64,000 bases of DNA from Liriodendron chinense (Eukaryota; Streptophyta; Magnoliopsida; Magnoliales; Magnoliaceae), in assembly GCA_003013855.2 (NCBI GenBank), contig PVNU02000875.1, positions 124,001 through 188,000 of the forward strand, given 5' to 3'. Both the position numbers and the translations under genes were made by a program. Shown here piece after piece: positions 1 to 11,065 of this stretch (position 1 is the first letter of the stretch; each line of letters starts with the position of its first letter). The notes beneath the pieces were generated by a model. The model worked only from the letters and a program-made list of their open reading frames with translations. It made no database searches and was not told the DNA's origin.

Positions 1-500
1 GCTTTCCCATTGACAAGTCTATAAGGGGACATTCCAATGGGTGTCTTGTAAGCGGTACGGTGAGCCCAAAGTGCATCATCTAATCTTAGGGACCAATCTT
101 TGCAATCCGGCCTCACCCTCTTTTCCAAAATCTATTTGATTTCCCTATTGGAGATTTCAGCTTGCCCACTTGTCTGTAGGTGGTATGGGGTACTCACTTT
201 ATGCCTAATACCGTATTTCTTCATTAAAGCTTCAAAAGGTCTGTTGCAAAAGTGAGAACCACCATCACTTATGATGGCTCGAGGCGTCCCAAATCTAGAA
301 AGTATGTTTTCTTTGAGGAACTTGAGAACTGTACGATGATCGTTGGTTCTATATGGGATACCCTCTATCCATTTAGACACATAGTCTACGGCAAGCAATA
401 TATAGACATGTCCAAAAGACGAGGGGAATGGTCCCATGAAATCGATGCCCCAACAGTCAAAGACTTCAAGATGTTGAATTGGGGTGAGAGGCATCATATT
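1..500 (-). pseudogene. Gypsy integrase catalytic core (partial)
   Basis: This is the DDE-type integrase core of the gypsy element, which inserts the cDNA into the host genome. The first catalytic Asp is in GIDFMGPF, the second in ISDGGSHF, and the Glu follows in TSGQAEISNREIK. Two stops break it. A TGA at about 501-503 separates it from the zinc-binding domain, and a TAG at 132-134 follows REIK, after which the same frame carries on with typical integrase sequence to the window edge. CGA to TGA and CAG to TAG would explain both. The C-terminal part of the enzyme lies outside the window. Confidence 0.9.
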
Positions 501-1072
501 TCAACGGGATAATCCTCCTAACTTTTGGCAACGCTCGCATGCTTTGCAAAACTCGTGGGTGTCCTTAAATAGCGTGGGCCAATAGAAACCACACTGTAAA
601 ATTTTTGCAGTGGTTTTCTTGGCGAAAAAATGACCCCCACATGCTTGATCATGGTAAAAGGAGATGACGGAAGTATGCTCATCATCAGGGACACATCTCC
701 TTATAATTATTTGGTCTGGGCAATATTTAAACAGTAAAGGTTCATCCCAGAAAAATCTGTGCACTTCTCTTAAAAATTTACGTTTGTGCTGCGCAGTCCA
801 ATGAATCGGCATCGCACCTGTGGATAGATAATTAGCTATGTCAGCATACCATGGTGGATGCATAGCAACAAAGAGTTTCTCACCAGGGAATAAGTCCTCA
901 ATAGGTGACTCGTCAATGGAATTAGGTAGGACTAGGCGGGATAAATGATCTGCCACCACATTTTCTACCCCCTTCTTGTCTTTGATCTCCAAATCGAATT
1001 CTTGAAGGAGTATGATCCATCTAAGCAAACGAGGCTTGGCATCCTTCTTAGAAAGAAGGTGTTTCAGTGTCG
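501..1072 (-). pseudogene. Gypsy RNase H C-terminus and integrase zinc-binding domain
   Basis: The upstream part has the RNase H tail with LLRWI followed by LQEFDLEIKDKKG and VADHLSRL, standard for plant gypsy elements. Downstream is the integrase HHCC zinc-binding domain (histidines in HDQACGGH, cysteines in CKACERC). The frame enters from the right, directly at the CACTA insertion site (target copy 1073-1075), and matches the frame that stops at 12976 on the other side of the transposon. The region ends at the TGA at 501-503. Confidence 0.92.
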
Positions 1073-1111
1073 CATCACTCCGCCAAAACAGCGAAAAAAC
1101 GACAAAAAAAA

Positions 1112-1480
1112 AAGCTTGGTTTAACGACGGACTTGGTCCGTCGTTAAAAAGGCTTTCTTTAACGACGGACTATATTCGTCGTTAATATTAACGACGGACT
1201 ATATCCGTCGTTAAAATGAAAACAGTCCGTCGCTAACTACTACCACCTCCGGCTCTGGCGTGTTTAATCGACAAAATTGTACGACGGACCGGAATCCGTC
1301 GATAACTGTGAATTAACGACGGAGATAGTCCGTCGTTAATATTACGACGAATCTAATCCGTCGTAAAGTAATGTATTCAAGGGAGATTTCCTGCGTCGTG
1401 AAATTCTGCGTCAGGAGACGGGACGTTGGGATTTATCGACGAACCTTCTTGGATTTAACGACGGATATAGTCCGTCGTAA
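1112..1480. repeat. Left subterminal palindrome array of CACTA-1
   Basis: Many short inverted units of the form ACGACGGAC...GTCCGTCGT, for example around 1120, 1150, 1185, 1315 and 1455. The spacer varies and some copies are degenerate. CACTA elements bind their TNPA-type protein to subterminal repeats, so this array is the likely counterpart here (inference). The same motif recurs at the right end and nowhere else that I noticed. Confidence 0.85.
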
Positions 1481-1548
1481 ATTGAAAATTATACCTCGCA
1501 ATTCATTTTAAATAAATTTGTTTCTTTAATAAGTTTAAAAAAAGATTT

Positions 1549-2620
1549 GAATTTTTAGAAAAAAAGTTGACAAGTTAATAAAAATTAACAATATTTAAGA
1601 AAAAATGGGATTTGGAAAAATTCGAGATTTTGAAAATAATATTCTAAATTTAAAAAAGAACTAGAATTTTGAAAGAAATTGACATTTTGAAATAAATTGA
1701 GACGTTTAAATGAAGTGTATAAGTTTGAAATAATGTAGACTTTGAGAAAGATTGAGGTTTTGCAGTTTGAAAGATATTGACATATTTTGATATAAAAAAA
1801 ATTAGATTTTCAAAAAATTGGCATTTTGAAAACGAACATCGGAAAGTTTAAAAAATTGTGATTTTGAAAAAATGTTGAGTTAATCTTGAATAAAATTTAT
1901 AAGTTTGAAAAAAAAATGTAATAAAATTAATAATGTTTAAGAAAAATTGAAATGTAGAAAAATCAAAATTTTGAAAATAATTAGGATTAAAAAAGAACGA
2001 AAAATCTAAAGGAATTTTGACATAAATTAGGATTTAAAAGGAATTAAAAAAAGTTGGCATTTTGACATAAATCAAGAATTTTGAATTTTTAGAAAAAAAG
2101 TTGACAAGTTTAATAAAAATTAACAATATCTAAGAAAAAATGGGATTTGGAAAAATTCGAGATTTTGAAAGTAATATTCTAAATTTAAAAAAGAACTAGA
2201 ATTTTGAAAGAAATTGACATTTTGAAATAAATTGAGACGTTTGAATGAAGTGTATAAGTTTGAAATAATGTAGACTTTGAGAAAGATTGAGGTTTTGCAG
2301 TTTGAAAGATATTGACATATTTTGATAAATAAAAAAAATTAGATTTTCAAAAAATTGGCATTTTGAAAACGAACATCGGAAAGTTTAAAAAATTGTGTTT
2401 TGAAAAAATGTTGAGTTAATCTTGAATAAAATTTATAAGTTTGAAAAAAAAAATGTAATAAAATTAATAATGTTTAAGAAAAATTGAAATGTAGAAAATA
2501 TCAAAATTTTGAAAATAATTAGGATTAAAAAAGAACGAAAAATCCAAAAGAATTTTGACATAAATTAGGATTTAAAAGGAATTAAAAAAAGTTGGCATTT
2601 TAACATAAATCAAGAATTTT
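1549..2620. repeat. Two tandem copies of a 534-bp AT-rich unit
   Basis: The stretch beginning GAATTTTTAGAAAAAAAGTT at 1549 starts again at 2083 and stays nearly identical through both copies, with small indels. Each unit is itself built of short A-rich phrases such as TTTTGAAAAA and AAATTGACATTTTG. No credible coding sequence is present. Confidence 0.85.
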
Positions 2621-3242
2621 GAATAAAATTTATCGGTTTGAAAAAATAGATTTTCAAAATAAAAATTGTGATTTTTAAAAAGAAATTTAGATTTTGTATT
2701 TTGTAAAAAAAATTGAGAAATTTGATAAAAAATGAAATGTTGAAAAAACAATTGACATTTTGAAAAAAGTGTTTATGTATTGAATTGCGATTTTGAGAAA
2801 AAATTAAGAAGTTTGAAAAAAAAAATTGTAATAAAATTAATAATGTTTAAGAAAAATTAAGATTTAAAATAACGAGATTTTGAAAAGAAATTCGGGATTT
2901 ACAAAGAACCAAAAAGAAATTGTCATTCTTAAAAAATTAAGATTTTGAAAAAAACTGCGAAGATAGAATAAAATTTATAAGTGTGAAAAAACATTGAAAA
3001 AAATTACAATTTTTTAAAATAAAATAGGATTTTGTATTTTGAAATTTTTTGAGAAATTTGATAAAAAAAATTTGACATTTTGAATTCTGAAAGTTGACAA
3101 GTTTATTAAAAAATGTGATTTTGAAAAATAAAATTGTATTGTTTAAAAAAAAAATTAACAATTTTAGGACATTAGGACATTATACCAAAATTGATATTTT
3201 GAGAAATCTAAACCGGTCCATCCACTTTGTGAGATATTTTTA
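2621..3242. other. AT-rich degenerate repeat, no gene
   Basis: It continues the phrase pattern of the preceding 534-bp units in a more diverged form. Open frames here are low-complexity products of A- and T-rich sequence. Confidence 0.7.
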
Positions 3243-3555
3243 GGACATTATACAAAAAAAAGGTGAGAACCCGGATCCTGGTGGGTGGGAACCCTGACCG
3301 TGGGGCCACTCTGATGAATGTGACTACATCCACGCCGTACATCCATATTGAAAGTTCATTTTAGGGCGTGTTCCAAAAAATGAAGCAATTCTAAGTCCTG
3401 GACATTATACAAAAAAAGGTGAGAACCCGAATCCTGGTGGGTGGGAACCCTGACCGTGGGGCCACTCTGATGAATGTGACTACATCCACGCCGTACATCC
3501 ATATTGAAAGTTCATTTTAGGGCGTGTTCCAAAAAATGAAGCAATTCTAAGTCCC
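3243..3555. repeat. 157-bp tandem duplication of a foldback left arm
   Basis: The segment starting GGACATTATACAAAAAAAGG at 3243 is repeated from 3400 almost without change, including the GTGGGGCCACTCTGATGAAT part. It doubles the left arm of the first foldback element. Confidence 0.88.
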
Positions 3556-3910
3556 AGATGGGACATAGTAGAGGAAACAGTGCTGATTGACCATTAAAGA
3601 CTTCCTGTGGGGCCACAAAAGCTTTGGATCAAGATGATATTTTTGTGGTCTATTCATCTAGGTGTTTGTGACCTTACAAATAGGTTGGATGGAAAATAAT
3701 GGCAAATAAACATTCCGGTGAAATCCATGAAGTTTTCAGGTGTAGAGATTCAATCACGACTGTTTCTATGGTGTGGTCCACCTAATATTTGACTCAGCTT
3801 CATTTTTGGTATCATACCCTAAAATGATATTTCAAAATGGTTGGATGGTGTGGATTTAAGACACATACATCACTGTAAGCCCCACAATGAAGGTGTGGAC
3901 CCCACAGAGT
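3261..3910. repeat. Foldback MITE-like copy A
   Basis: Left arm (duplicated) contains GGGGCCACTCTGATG and CATTTTAGGGCGTG. The right arm repeats it inverted (AAAATGATATTTC, GGATGGTGTGGATT, TACATCACTGTAAGCCCCAC). The asymmetric centre carries the family phrases TGGATCAAGATGATATTT and ATCTAGGTGTTTGTGACC. Confidence 0.75.
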
Positions 3911-3936
3911 TTACTCAGTACGCAAGCCTTTTTTCC

Positions 3937-4465
3937 GGGCGCGGTTTGGGTGGATCCCTGGATCCGCTAAGGTTGGTGGATCCCCAATTGTGGGGCCACT
4001 GTGATGTATGTACCTTACATCTACACCGTCCATGCATTTTCAAAGCTCATTTTAGGGCATTACCCAAAAATTGAGTATGCATCAAATCTTAGGTTGACCA
4101 TACCACATGAAATAGTAGCAATTGAATCCCCACCATTAAAAAATTCATGGGGACCACTGGAATGTTTATTTTCCATCCAATTTGTTGAAAAGGTCACAAA
4201 GACCTGGATGAAGATACCAAACAAATATAAGCTTGACCCAAAACTTTTGTGACCCACTATAAGCTTTTAATGGTTGAGTACCATTGTTTATTGTATTATG
4301 GTCCACCTGAGATTTGGATGTACTTCATTTTTTTAAAAATGCTCTAAAATGTGTTTTCAAAATGAATGGACGGCATGGATGTAACACATAGACATCACAC
4401 AGTGGACGGCACGGTAAGGGATCCACCCACCTCGGTGGATACGGGGTTCAGCGAAGCCGCGCCCC
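3937..4465. repeat. Foldback MITE-like copy B
   Basis: Starts GGGCGCGGTTTGGGTGGATC and ends with the inverted counterpart ending AAGCCGCGCCCC. The internal arms match over about 200 bp, and the centre has the shared GGTCACAAAGACCTGGATG phrase. Confidence 0.8.
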
Positions 4466-4473
4466 TTCCAAAG

Positions 4474-5003
4474 GGGGCGTGGATTTCCTGCGAACGCCTT
4501 GCGCAGGAAGTTCCTGCACTGGGAACCAAGGTGGGGCCCACAGTGATGTTTTTCAATAAATCCACCTCGTCCATCCGTTTTGGGAGCTCATTTTAGTACA
4601 TGAAAAGAAAAATGAACAGGATCCAAGACTCAAGTGGGCCTCACTAAAGGAAAAGGCGGGTAAGTAAATTACTACCATTGAAACCTCCTTGGGGTCCATA
4701 GTGATGTTTATATGACATCCATACCGTTCATAACGTCACTACTACTGGGATGAACAGGAAACAAAAATATTATCCTGATTCGAAACACCTGTGGCTCTAC
4801 AAATATTTCAACTGTGGACGTTCAATCCTCACGTTTTCGGCCCACTTGAGTCTTGGATCGGGTTCATTTTTGTTCTCATGTCCTAAAATGAGCTCCCAAA
4901 ATGGATGGACGGGGTGGATTTATCAAAATAATCACTGTGGGCCCCACCTTGGTTCCCAGCGCAGGAACTTCCTGCGCAAGGCTTTCGCTGGAAATCCACG
5001 CCC
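4474..5003. repeat. Foldback MITE-like copy C
   Basis: Starts GGGCGTGGATTTCCTGCG, with GCGCAGGAAGTTCCTGC and GGGAACCAAGGTGGGGCC inside the arm. The same segments appear inverted at 4935-5003, ending GGAAATCCACGCCC. The arms mirror each other well here. Confidence 0.85.
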
Positions 5004-5571
5004 AAAGTGGGCAGGTGTTACCGGGCGCGGATTAGGTACTTCCCCCGCATGTCCCGAGCTCGAGACAGGCTAGGGCTCTGATGCCCACTGTGATGTATTG
5101 ATTTTATCCATGCGGTCCATTCAGTTTTTCATATCATTTCAGGACATAGTACCAAAAATGAGGCAGTTTTAAGGTTTAAGTGGGCCACGCCATGGTAAGC
5201 AGCTGTGCTAATTATTGTTACCGTTGAAACCTTCCTAGGGCCCACCGAGATGTTTATTTGCCATCCAATCTGTTCATAAGATCATAAAAACCTGGATGAA
5301 GGTACAATACAAATATCAGCTTGATCCAAAACTTCCTGTGTCACCCAAAAAGTTTTAAACGGTCAGAATTTAATCCCTATTTCATGGTCCAATTGAGCTT
5401 GTATCTACCCCATTTCTAAACTCATGACCTGAAATGACGTGGAAAACTGAATGGACGGTGTGTATAAAATCCATACATCACGGTGGCCCTCAGAGCCCTA
5501 GCCTGTCTCGAGCTCGGGACAGGCGGTGGAAGTACCTAATCCACGCCAACACCTGGCTCAACTTGGGTGAG
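5001..5571. repeat. Foldback MITE-like copy D
   Basis: The GGGCGCGGATTAGGTACTTC arm with CCCGAGCTCGAGACAGGCTA at 5023-5075 is mirrored at 5500-5547. The mirror extends outward through GGCAGGTGTT / AACACCTGGC, so the arm overlaps the ends of copies C and E. Confidence 0.85.
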
Positions 5572-6081
5572 ATCCCGGAACCAGCGATGTGGGTGGGATC
5601 CTGAACATAGGGCCCACCTGGATGTGTTCTTTGTAAATCCATGCCGTCCATCTGTTTCTTCATATTATTTTAGGATGTGTTCGCAAAAATGAAGCCTATG
5701 CAAATTTTAGGTGGACCACACCCTAAGAAAGAGTTCTCATTCAACCATGACCATTAAAAACTTCCTGGAGTCCACCGTAATGTTTATTGACCATCCAATC
5801 TGTTGATAAGGTCACGTAGACAGGAATGAAAGGAAAAAACAAATATCAGGTTGATAGAAAACTTTTGTGGATCACAAAAGGTTTTTAATAGTCACTAACC
5901 ATTGTTTCTTATGTTGTAGTCCACCCAAAATTTTCATCTTCTTTATTTTTGGTACCATGGTACAAAATAATATGGAAAATTAGATTACCGGCATTGATTT
6001 ACAAAGAACACATCCAGGTGGGCCCTAGGTTCAGGGTCCCACCCACATCACTGGGTCCGGGGTCTCACCCAAATCGCGCCC
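5559..6081. repeat. Foldback MITE-like copy E
   Basis: The left arm TTGGGTGAGATCCCGGAACC with GGATGTGTTCTTTGTAAATC is mirrored on the right by GATTTACAAAGAACACATCC and GGTCTCACCCAAATCGCGCC. The central asymmetric region is the family core. Confidence 0.85.
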
Positions 6082-6082
6082 G

Positions 6083-6679
6083 TTGTTACCCCGGGAATAA
6101 CGGAAGGGGATTGGCTGCTGCACCCTACAGCTTGTGCAGTGACGTCATCAAGTTCTGTGGGTCCCACCATGAGGTACTTGTTATATTCAAACCGTCCGTC
6201 CATGTTCTGGAGTCATTCTAAGGCTGGACCCAAAAAATCAGACAGATCCAAGTATCCAGTGGACCACACTGCAGAAAGCAGTGGGAGATTGAACGTATAC
6301 CATTGAAACCTTTTTGGAGGTCCCAGAAGTTTTGGATCAGCCTGATATTTATTTTTACCCTTCATCCAGGTCCGTGTGACCTTATGAACAGTTTGGATGA
6401 CAAATAAACATCACTGTGGGGCATGGAAAGGTTTCAACGGTGGAAATCATTATTCCCACTGTTTCCTGTGGCATGGTACACTTGAGATTTGGATATGCTT
6501 AAATTTTGGGCTCAACCCCTAAAATGATCTGTAAAAACATATGGACGGAATAGATGAAGCACATACATTCTAGGTGGGCCCAACAGAGTTTACTCTGTAC
6601 AATAAGAGAGTGGGGTTACGTGTTACCTATTCTCTGCCAAAAAAAGAGGGTAGCGGATGAGGTGTTACCCCGGGAACGG
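6083..6679. repeat. Foldback MITE-like copy F
   Basis: Bounded by GTTACCCCGGGAATAACGG on the left and GTTACCCCGGGAACGG near the right end. The outer arms mirror less well than in C, D, E or G. The inner arms and the GTCCGTGTGACCTTATGAAC core belong to the family. Confidence 0.7.
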
Positions 6680-7174
6680 CTTAGTGGGTGTTACCCCTAC
6701 CGTATGGCCCACGTGGATGATATTTTGTATATCCACTCCGTCCATCAGTTTATACAGATCATTTTAGGATAAGGTTCCAAAAATTATCCAGATCCAAATC
6801 TCAAGTGGACCATACCACTGGAAATAGTGTGATTGAGTGCTCCACCATTAAAAATTCCAAAGAGCCCATGATAAGGTTTTGGTAATGTTTATTTGCAATC
6901 CAAGCTCTTGATAATGTCAATAAGATCTTGATGAAGGGAAAATATAAATATGAGATTGATCCAAAACTTTTATGGCCCACAAAACGTTTTTAATGGTTAT
7001 TAATCACTGTTTCTAGTGGTATGGTCCACCTGAGATTTGGATCTTCTTAATATTTTGGATCATATCCTAAAATGATATTAGAAAATAGATAGAAAGCATA
7101 GATATATAAAAAAATGCATCAAAATGGGCCCCACACGGTAGGGGTAACACCCACTAAGGTGTTACCAGGGTAAC
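6664..7174. repeat. Foldback MITE-like copy G
   Basis: The left arm CTTAGTGGGTGTTACCCCTA is mirrored by TAGGGGTAACACCCACTAAG at the right. The segment at 6664-6679 serves both as the end of copy F and the start of copy G. Confidence 0.85.
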
Positions 7175-7198
7175 ATCTAAATATTTTCAAAAGGGAGA

Positions 7199-7235
<37 letters not shown>

Positions 7236-7397
7236 GCAGGCTCTCTCTCTCACGCAGGCTCTCTCTCTGTCTCTCTGTCTCTCTGTCTCTCTCTCTCTCT
7301 CTGTCTCACGCACCCCCCCTCTCTTTGTCACTCACGGCCCTCCCCCCCCTCTCTCTCTCTCACTCACTCACGGCCCTCTCTCTCTCCCTCGCCCCAA

Positions 7398-7446
<49 letters not shown>

Positions 7447-7450
7447 CCTC
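7199..7450. repeat. CT-rich microsatellite
   Basis: Long runs of (CT)n with interspersed CACGCAGG and CCCCCCCT. Open frames on both strands here are simple Ser/Leu or Arg/Glu runs and are not genes. Confidence 0.95.
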
Positions 7451-7995
7451 CCTCTCGATCCCGTTCTTTGCTCCAGCGTGTGGGTGTACAACAACTGCTC
7501 CCACTCTCTCTCTTCTCTACTTCCTCCACCAGGTAAAAAACCCTAACCCTAACCTTGCTTTCTTTTCTTTTTTGGATTTTTATTGTCGAATCCCAAATTA
7601 GGGATTTGTATTGTCGAATCCCAAATTAGGGATTTGCATTGTCCAATCCCTAATTAGGGATTTGTAAAGTCTATGCTCATAAAAAATTGTAAATGAAATC
7701 AACTGAGGTCATTGAAGAGCTAAGAGGTGTAATTTCTTATTTTTAGGTGTAATTTGTGTCCGTTTTACTTCGACGGTGGGCCTGTGATTTGGCTAGTAAA
7801 GATTTCTGTGTATGATGGACACGTGTATGGCGGATAAGTCACGGATGTTTTGAAAATGGTGGTAAATATCTCAATTGGTGTCGTTTCCTCATGTATGAAG
7901 TTTGGATTATGGGCTGGTGTTAATGCCACGTCATGGCTCATCACAACCATCCAAAATTCACATGATTTTTCCGTTAACGTGCTAATACCAGTAGT
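7451..7995 (+). other. Possible captured 5' UTR and first-intron start, no coding sequence seen
   Basis: After the CT tract comes a pyrimidine-rich leader-like stretch ending CTCCACCAG, followed at once by GTAAAAAACCCTAACCCTAA, which resembles a plant 5' exon followed by a splice donor and intron. A triplicated TCCCAAATTAGGGATTTG phrase follows (7588-7660). I could not assign it to a gene. Confidence 0.3.
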
Positions 7996-8222
7996 GAGTG
8001 TACGGACGCGGATTGGGTACTATCCACACGTCCATCCATTTTTCCACATCATTTTAGGGCACAAGCTTAAAAATGAGGCAGTCCCAAGGCTCAAGTGGAC
8101 TACACGGTGGGGATTAAATACCTACTGTTGAAAAAAAAATTGATTGAACAGAAGTTTTGGATTGAGCTTATATTTGTGTTTTCCCTTCATCCATGTATAT
8201 GTGAACTTATGAACAAGTGGGA
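7996..8222. repeat. Truncated foldback copy H (left arm and core)
   Basis: Begins GTACGGACGCGGATTGGGTA, continues with CGTCCATCCATTTTTCCACA, the AAGTGGACTACAC arm and the CTTCATCCATGTATATGTGA core, then stops. The right arm is missing. Confidence 0.7.
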
Positions 8223-9424
8223 AGAGCTCCGTCCATCATTCTTCACCTGTTTGTGCTCTCAACCGTACACGTAGCAAGTCGATTTATCAATCACTATCAT
8301 GCATTGTGTACTTCTGTAAATTCATAGCAATGTGTAAATTCATAGCAATGTTTTGGATTTATCAATCACTATCATCCATTTCCAATTTTTACACATAGCA
8401 TTGTGTACTTCTGTAAATTCATTTAGTAGGTGAAATTAGCAACTTTCTACCACTGGATTTCATGCACCCTAAAGGAATTGCTTGTGAGTCGTTGCTGGAT
8501 TTGTAGTGTTCCATCTGAATGTACATCTGCTAGTTTTCTATTGGTTGCCAATCCATGGGCCATTTGCTAAGTTTGAACATTTTGCATGGGATTGCTTTCT
8601 ATTGGCTAACAGAAGCATTGCAAGTGTTTGATGGTGCTTTTCGTTTCCTTAACATTATCTGATATATGATTTTGTCGCCGGTTTCCACTTTATCTAGATG
8701 CCCATGATTTAAGCATGTCCATCTGATAAATGCAGGATATCAACTGAACTTGCTGACTTGTCTAGTCAGTAACATGCATGAGGCCTTGTTTAAAAAAAAA
8801 AGCGGCAATGATAACTTATTCCAACAAGGCATGGAAACCACTTTGTTGTATTTGCTTGTCTAGACTCAGTCAGGACTTTTACAGACTTCATGTGATGCTT
8901 GATTTATGGCCTTCACTGCAACTTGTAGGCTAGGAGATTGATGAAATAGTAAGTGGAACTTCTGCTTTATATTGTTTAATACAATTGCTTGTTGACGTGG
9001 GCTCCACCAAGATGTGTTGATGACATCCATTTCAACTATCATGCATGCTGTCTCTTGTTTGGCATGGGCCCAAAAATCAGGCCAATCCATGACTCAGGGG
9101 AACCACCATTAGCAAAAGCAGTCTCTTGGGTATATACCCAACTTAAAACATGCTCCATTGTCTTTGCATGAAAATAATTTAAAAGAAATTGAAGGTGGAG
9201 TTGTCTTAGAAAGCCTGGTAATTTCAGAGTCCTACACCATACCTATGGGATCTCTATCTAACCATTCAATAATTAGCCTAAGCAAGGTACTAGATTTCAG
9301 TACCTTGCTTTAGATATCCTTAGGTATACGTAAAATTTACAAACAATTTTTAACTGATAGAAGCAAATTCATCCTTTCTGCATATATTGTAATAACCTGA
9401 TTTTTTTTCTCTTTTTTCTTGCAG
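8223..9424. other. No gene recognised; one foldback remnant
   Basis: Ordinary AT-rich, intron-like sequence. A local repeat (TTCATAGCAATGTGTAAATT region, 8320-8420) and a worn left arm of the foldback family at about 8993-9140 (GGGCTCCACCAAGATGTGTT) are the only structures I see. The end (9390-9424) is a pyrimidine tract and CAG, the acceptor for the next exon. Confidence 0.5.
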
Positions 9425-9570
9425 TTCATATCACACCAGGGTCACTAGCCAAGAGCCTTCACACCCTTAACTTATCAAGGAACAAGATCTCTGCAATCGA
9501 GAGTCTCTAAGAACTAACGCGATTGCGAGTTCCTGATCTTAGCTACAACAGAATCTCCTGTATAGGCATG
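9425..9570 (+). pseudogene. Captured exon of an SDS22/dynein-light-chain-type LRR protein
   Basis: The exon lies between a good acceptor (TTTTTTCTTGCAG) and a GTAAAC donor. It encodes two leucine-rich repeats of the SDS22 kind, with the phrases SLHTLNLSRNKISAIESL and ELTRLRVPDLSYNRIS. This closely resembles the LRR section of plant proteins annotated as outer-arm dynein light chain 1-like LRR proteins (recognition from memory). A TAA between the two repeats interrupts the frame, and RVLDLS appears changed to RVPDLS. Only this exon is recognisable; sequence to about 10.1 kb may include further exons I cannot identify. It sits inside CACTA-1 and is most simply a transposon-captured gene fragment. 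Confidence 0.75.
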
Positions 9571-10683
9571 GTAAACATCTTTGATGCTAACATTTCATTC
9601 TTCTTGTAGTTGCATTTTTGTACAACATCTATACCTAACATAGGCACTGTTTGGATGTATCTGAAATCACCATTTGATAGAACATTTGTTTATTTTGATT
9701 AACAACTGTTCAGAAACTATGCCCAAAATGGGCATGTTCCCTGGCCAAACAGCCATCTAGAAGACTTTGGATCAGATTTGCATTTGCCTGGATGGATATT
9801 TCAGCATGAATTTTTGGAGTGCTGAAAAAGAATTCATGCATGGAATTTTTTTCCTTTACTATCAATGAAGTGCTGTAATAGTCGCTTTGTTGCAGGATAA
9901 AACTAAGTCCTTACAAAACAAGTTGGACAATGGTCCAAATCAAGCCAGAAAAATCAGCTGGTTCAGGCAATCTTAGCATCAGAGGCATGGACCTGCTTGG
10001 AAACAAGATGCAGACAGACTTGGGATCTCTAGACCGGGAGCTTGTTGACACATGAATCATACATATGTATTATGCTAAAATGCCAATCCCAAGTTCGTGA
10101 GCGTGAAATGCAAATCGACTTCAGACGAGAAATGTTTCAGCGGCCACTCCATTGATGTCTTTCGGTTAGTTTGGGAGAATCTACGCAACAACTTATATCC
10201 TTATGCATTAAGAAGGTAGGCTTATTGATATGGTTTTGAATGTTTGTAAAATAATCACTCTTCTTTTTTTCATTCTTGGGCTGAATCTTGTGGTGTTTAT
10301 AGGTTGGACGCAGAAGATTTGTCCAAGACAATGATAGTTCAAAGCTGTCTTCACCTAACCAGATATATTTACCCAATAGAAAAAAGGTAAAAATCATCAA
10401 CTTACAGCAACAAGAAACATTACAAATTAACCTTTTCATCTCAAATTTTGAACTTTGCCTTTTGGATTTGGTTTGAATTGCTAACATTTCAACTGAAATA
10501 TAGGAATTTGAATGTGTGAACTATTAATGAGTGAACTGTTTCTTGACACCTTTTTCTGTTAAACAGTTGGTCCATCAATGTATGCTTCTTGACACCTTTT
10601 TTCTGTTAATGAGTGGACTATTTCTCCGTTTGGTTTTTAGTGTTGTCTGTTGCTTCCTGGAACAGAGATAAAGCTCATTTTTG
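9571..10683. other. Intron-like sequence, possible small hAT-like MITE at 9650-9762
   Basis: AGGCACTGTTTGGATG at 9650 is partly mirrored by TGGCCAAACAGCC at about 9750, the usual look of hAT-type MITE ends, but I find no clean 8-bp duplication. A stretch at 9896-10056 following TTGCAG reads in part as DLLGNKMQTDLGSLDRELVDT-like sequence (9985-10050); I do not recognise it. Confidence 0.3.
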
Positions 10684-10757
10684 GGTGCACTCTCATCCCT
10701 CAGGAGTCTTGATCTAAGCATGAATGAATTGGAGGGTTCCTTGTCCTCTGAAGGAAA
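10684..10757 (+). pseudogene. Captured LRR receptor-like-protein fragment 1
   Basis: Reads GALSSLRSLDLSMNELEGSL in one frame, a plant extracellular LRR of the kind found in receptor-like proteins (LxxLDLSxNxLEGSL). It breaks down after GGAAATTG. It precedes a second fragment of the same protein type 100 bp downstream, so both probably come from one captured gene with its intron. Confidence 0.7.
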
Positions 10758-10857
10758 TTGTTGATTAATTGTACAGAAATTAAACCAAAATTGATAGCAT
10801 CAATCACATTTACAAACTCCCCCTTTAATGCTTTTATTATTTTTCAAATTTGGGCAG

Positions 10858-10932
10858 AATTGGCAATTTTGAGCAAGCTGGAGGCTTTGGATTTGGGAGA
10901 TAATTGGCTCAATGGGTCCCTAAATCTCAAAG
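10858..10932 (+). pseudogene. Captured LRR receptor-like-protein fragment 2
   Basis: A 75-bp exon bounded by acceptor TTTGGGCAG and donor GTAAGA. It encodes ELAILSKLEALDLGDNWLNG followed by SLNLKG, one extracellular LRR. Plant receptor-like proteins of this group have exons of about this size, one repeat each. The order and strand match fragment 1. No transmembrane or other domain follows, so it cannot make a receptor. Confidence 0.72.
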
Positions 10933-11065
10933 GTAAGAGCACTTTAATATTACAGAGATTTTGATAATATTTTACCTTCATAGCGATGATTTTGCTCTCC
11001 TTATCTTTGATGGTGGATATGTTAAAGCAGGACACTAGTTGCGCGCAACCTTCTTACATGGTGCT

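Noticed and set aside
7119..7546. Open frames in the CT-rich region on both strands
   Set aside because: They are Ser/Leu and Arg/Glu runs encoded by microsatellites.
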